A stretch of DNA of 64,000 bases, taken from the NCBI GenBank assembly GCA_900142905.1, contig FSRV01000002.1, forward strand, positions 3,162,001-3,226,000, in the 5' to 3' direction. A model generated the notes under the pieces. That model saw only the letters and a program-made list of their open reading frames with translations, searched no databases and was not told the DNA's origin. The position numbers and the translations under genes are program-made. Below, in pieces: positions 63,682 through 64,000 of the stretch (positions are counted from its first letter, which is position 1; the number at the start of each line of letters is the position of its first letter). Source of the DNA: Burkholderia sp. GAS332 (lineage in GTDB: Bacteria > Pseudomonadota > Gammaproteobacteria > Burkholderiales > Burkholderiaceae).

Positions 63682-64000
63682 TTAGCGCTTCTCCTGCCGC
63701 GCGATCAGGTGCGACAGATCGAGCGTGGCGCGATCGCCGTTGGCGACCAGTCGATCCACCACCGAACAGAGCACCTTGAACTCCGTTTTGGTCACCCCTT
63801 CAAACAGGACGTCGTTGATGTGCTGCTGCTTCGCGGCAAGCTCCTTGAGCAGTTTCGATCCCGCGGCTGTCACGGTCAGCCGCATCTTGCGCTTGTCGTC
63901 GGGGTGGGATCGTTTGTCGATCAATCCCAGTTTTTTAAGTTTTCCGGTTTCGATCGTAATGAACGCTCCGCTCAAATGCAGATGGTCCGCCAGCTGATTG
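63682..64000 (-). CDS. MarR family regulator, 5' end outside window
   Basis: The frame is open to the window edge; about 105 C-terminal residues are visible. They include NQLADHLHLSGAFITIETGKLKKLGLI (recognition helix region), the wing KRSHPDDKRKMRLTVTAAG and a dimerisation tail. MarR regulators next to HpaBC-type monooxygenase operons often respond to the aromatic substrate, so this protein may control the genes at 59.6-62.1 kb, perhaps through the inverted repeat at 62196-62231; that link is inference. Confidence 0.85.
   Translation of the reverse strand, partial: NQLADHLHLSGAFITIETGKLKKLGLIDKRSHPDDKRKMRLTVTAAGSKLLKELAAKQQHINDVLFEGVTKTEFKVLCSVVDRLVANGDRATLDLSHLIARQEKR

Noticed and set aside
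1..64000. tRNA, rRNA, CRISPR arrays, complete insertion sequences or attachment sites
   Set aside because: None recognised on either strand by reading; tRNAscan-SE and ISfinder searches would be needed to exclude small or degraded ones.

Overview
The window is high-GC chromosomal DNA that reads like a Burkholderiaceae genome of the Paraburkholderia/Caballeronia type. The signs are several Burkholderia-style trimeric porins, many LysR, AraC and MarR regulators beside small catabolic operons, MHS-family MFS carriers, a Burkholderia-type RAYT-like protein and a full kdp operon. I see no rRNA, tRNA or CRISPR. The genus is inferred from protein style only.

Left part (1-24 kb): the tail of a DUF1254/DUF1214 protein, an MHS carrier and AraC regulator, an M48 protease, an AraC regulator beside a threonine aldolase, then a patchy accessory stretch. 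That stretch holds a small hypothetical gene with a C4-like structured RNA leader, two tandem small secreted paralogues, a TetR remnant and a RAYT-like protein that lacks its catalytic residues. Next come a class V aminotransferase, a DUF1330/MarR divergent pair with a perfect palindrome, a cNMP-binding flavoprotein, a barnase/RNase Sa-like lipoprotein that has lost both catalytic residues, a Tat-exported flavin amine oxidase overlapping a cytochrome c gene, and a mevalonate-type locus (mvaA plus TctA-like permease and small membrane partner) divergent from a MocR regulator.

Middle part (24-43 kb): LysR and alpha/beta hydrolase; then a WYL regulator, a SIR2 protein, a 464-aa protein of unknown function and a second SIR2 protein, arranged divergently. 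This is the best candidate here for an undescribed NAD-linked (possibly defence) system. After it, a LysR-controlled operon (C26 amidohydrolase, M14/DUF2817 peptidase, MFS, porin) looks like gamma-glutamyl or peptide scavenging, and a D-amino-acid block (RidA, DadA, D-aminoacylase, MFS, LysR, porin fragment) follows.

Right part (43-64 kb): a lipoprotein, an HD-domain protein divergent from a GlxA-type regulator, an Nramp transporter, an AbiEi/AbiEii type IV toxin-antitoxin pair with a repeated-motif operator, and an unknown 548-aa protein. Then comes the potassium operon in the order kdpF - micro-ORF - A - C - B - D - E, with B and C swapped relative to the usual order and KdpD lacking its N-terminal domain. 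The window ends with a two-component flavin monooxygenase operon (reductase, HpaB-like oxygenase, cupin), a stand-alone IscS-type cysteine desulfurase and a truncated MarR gene.
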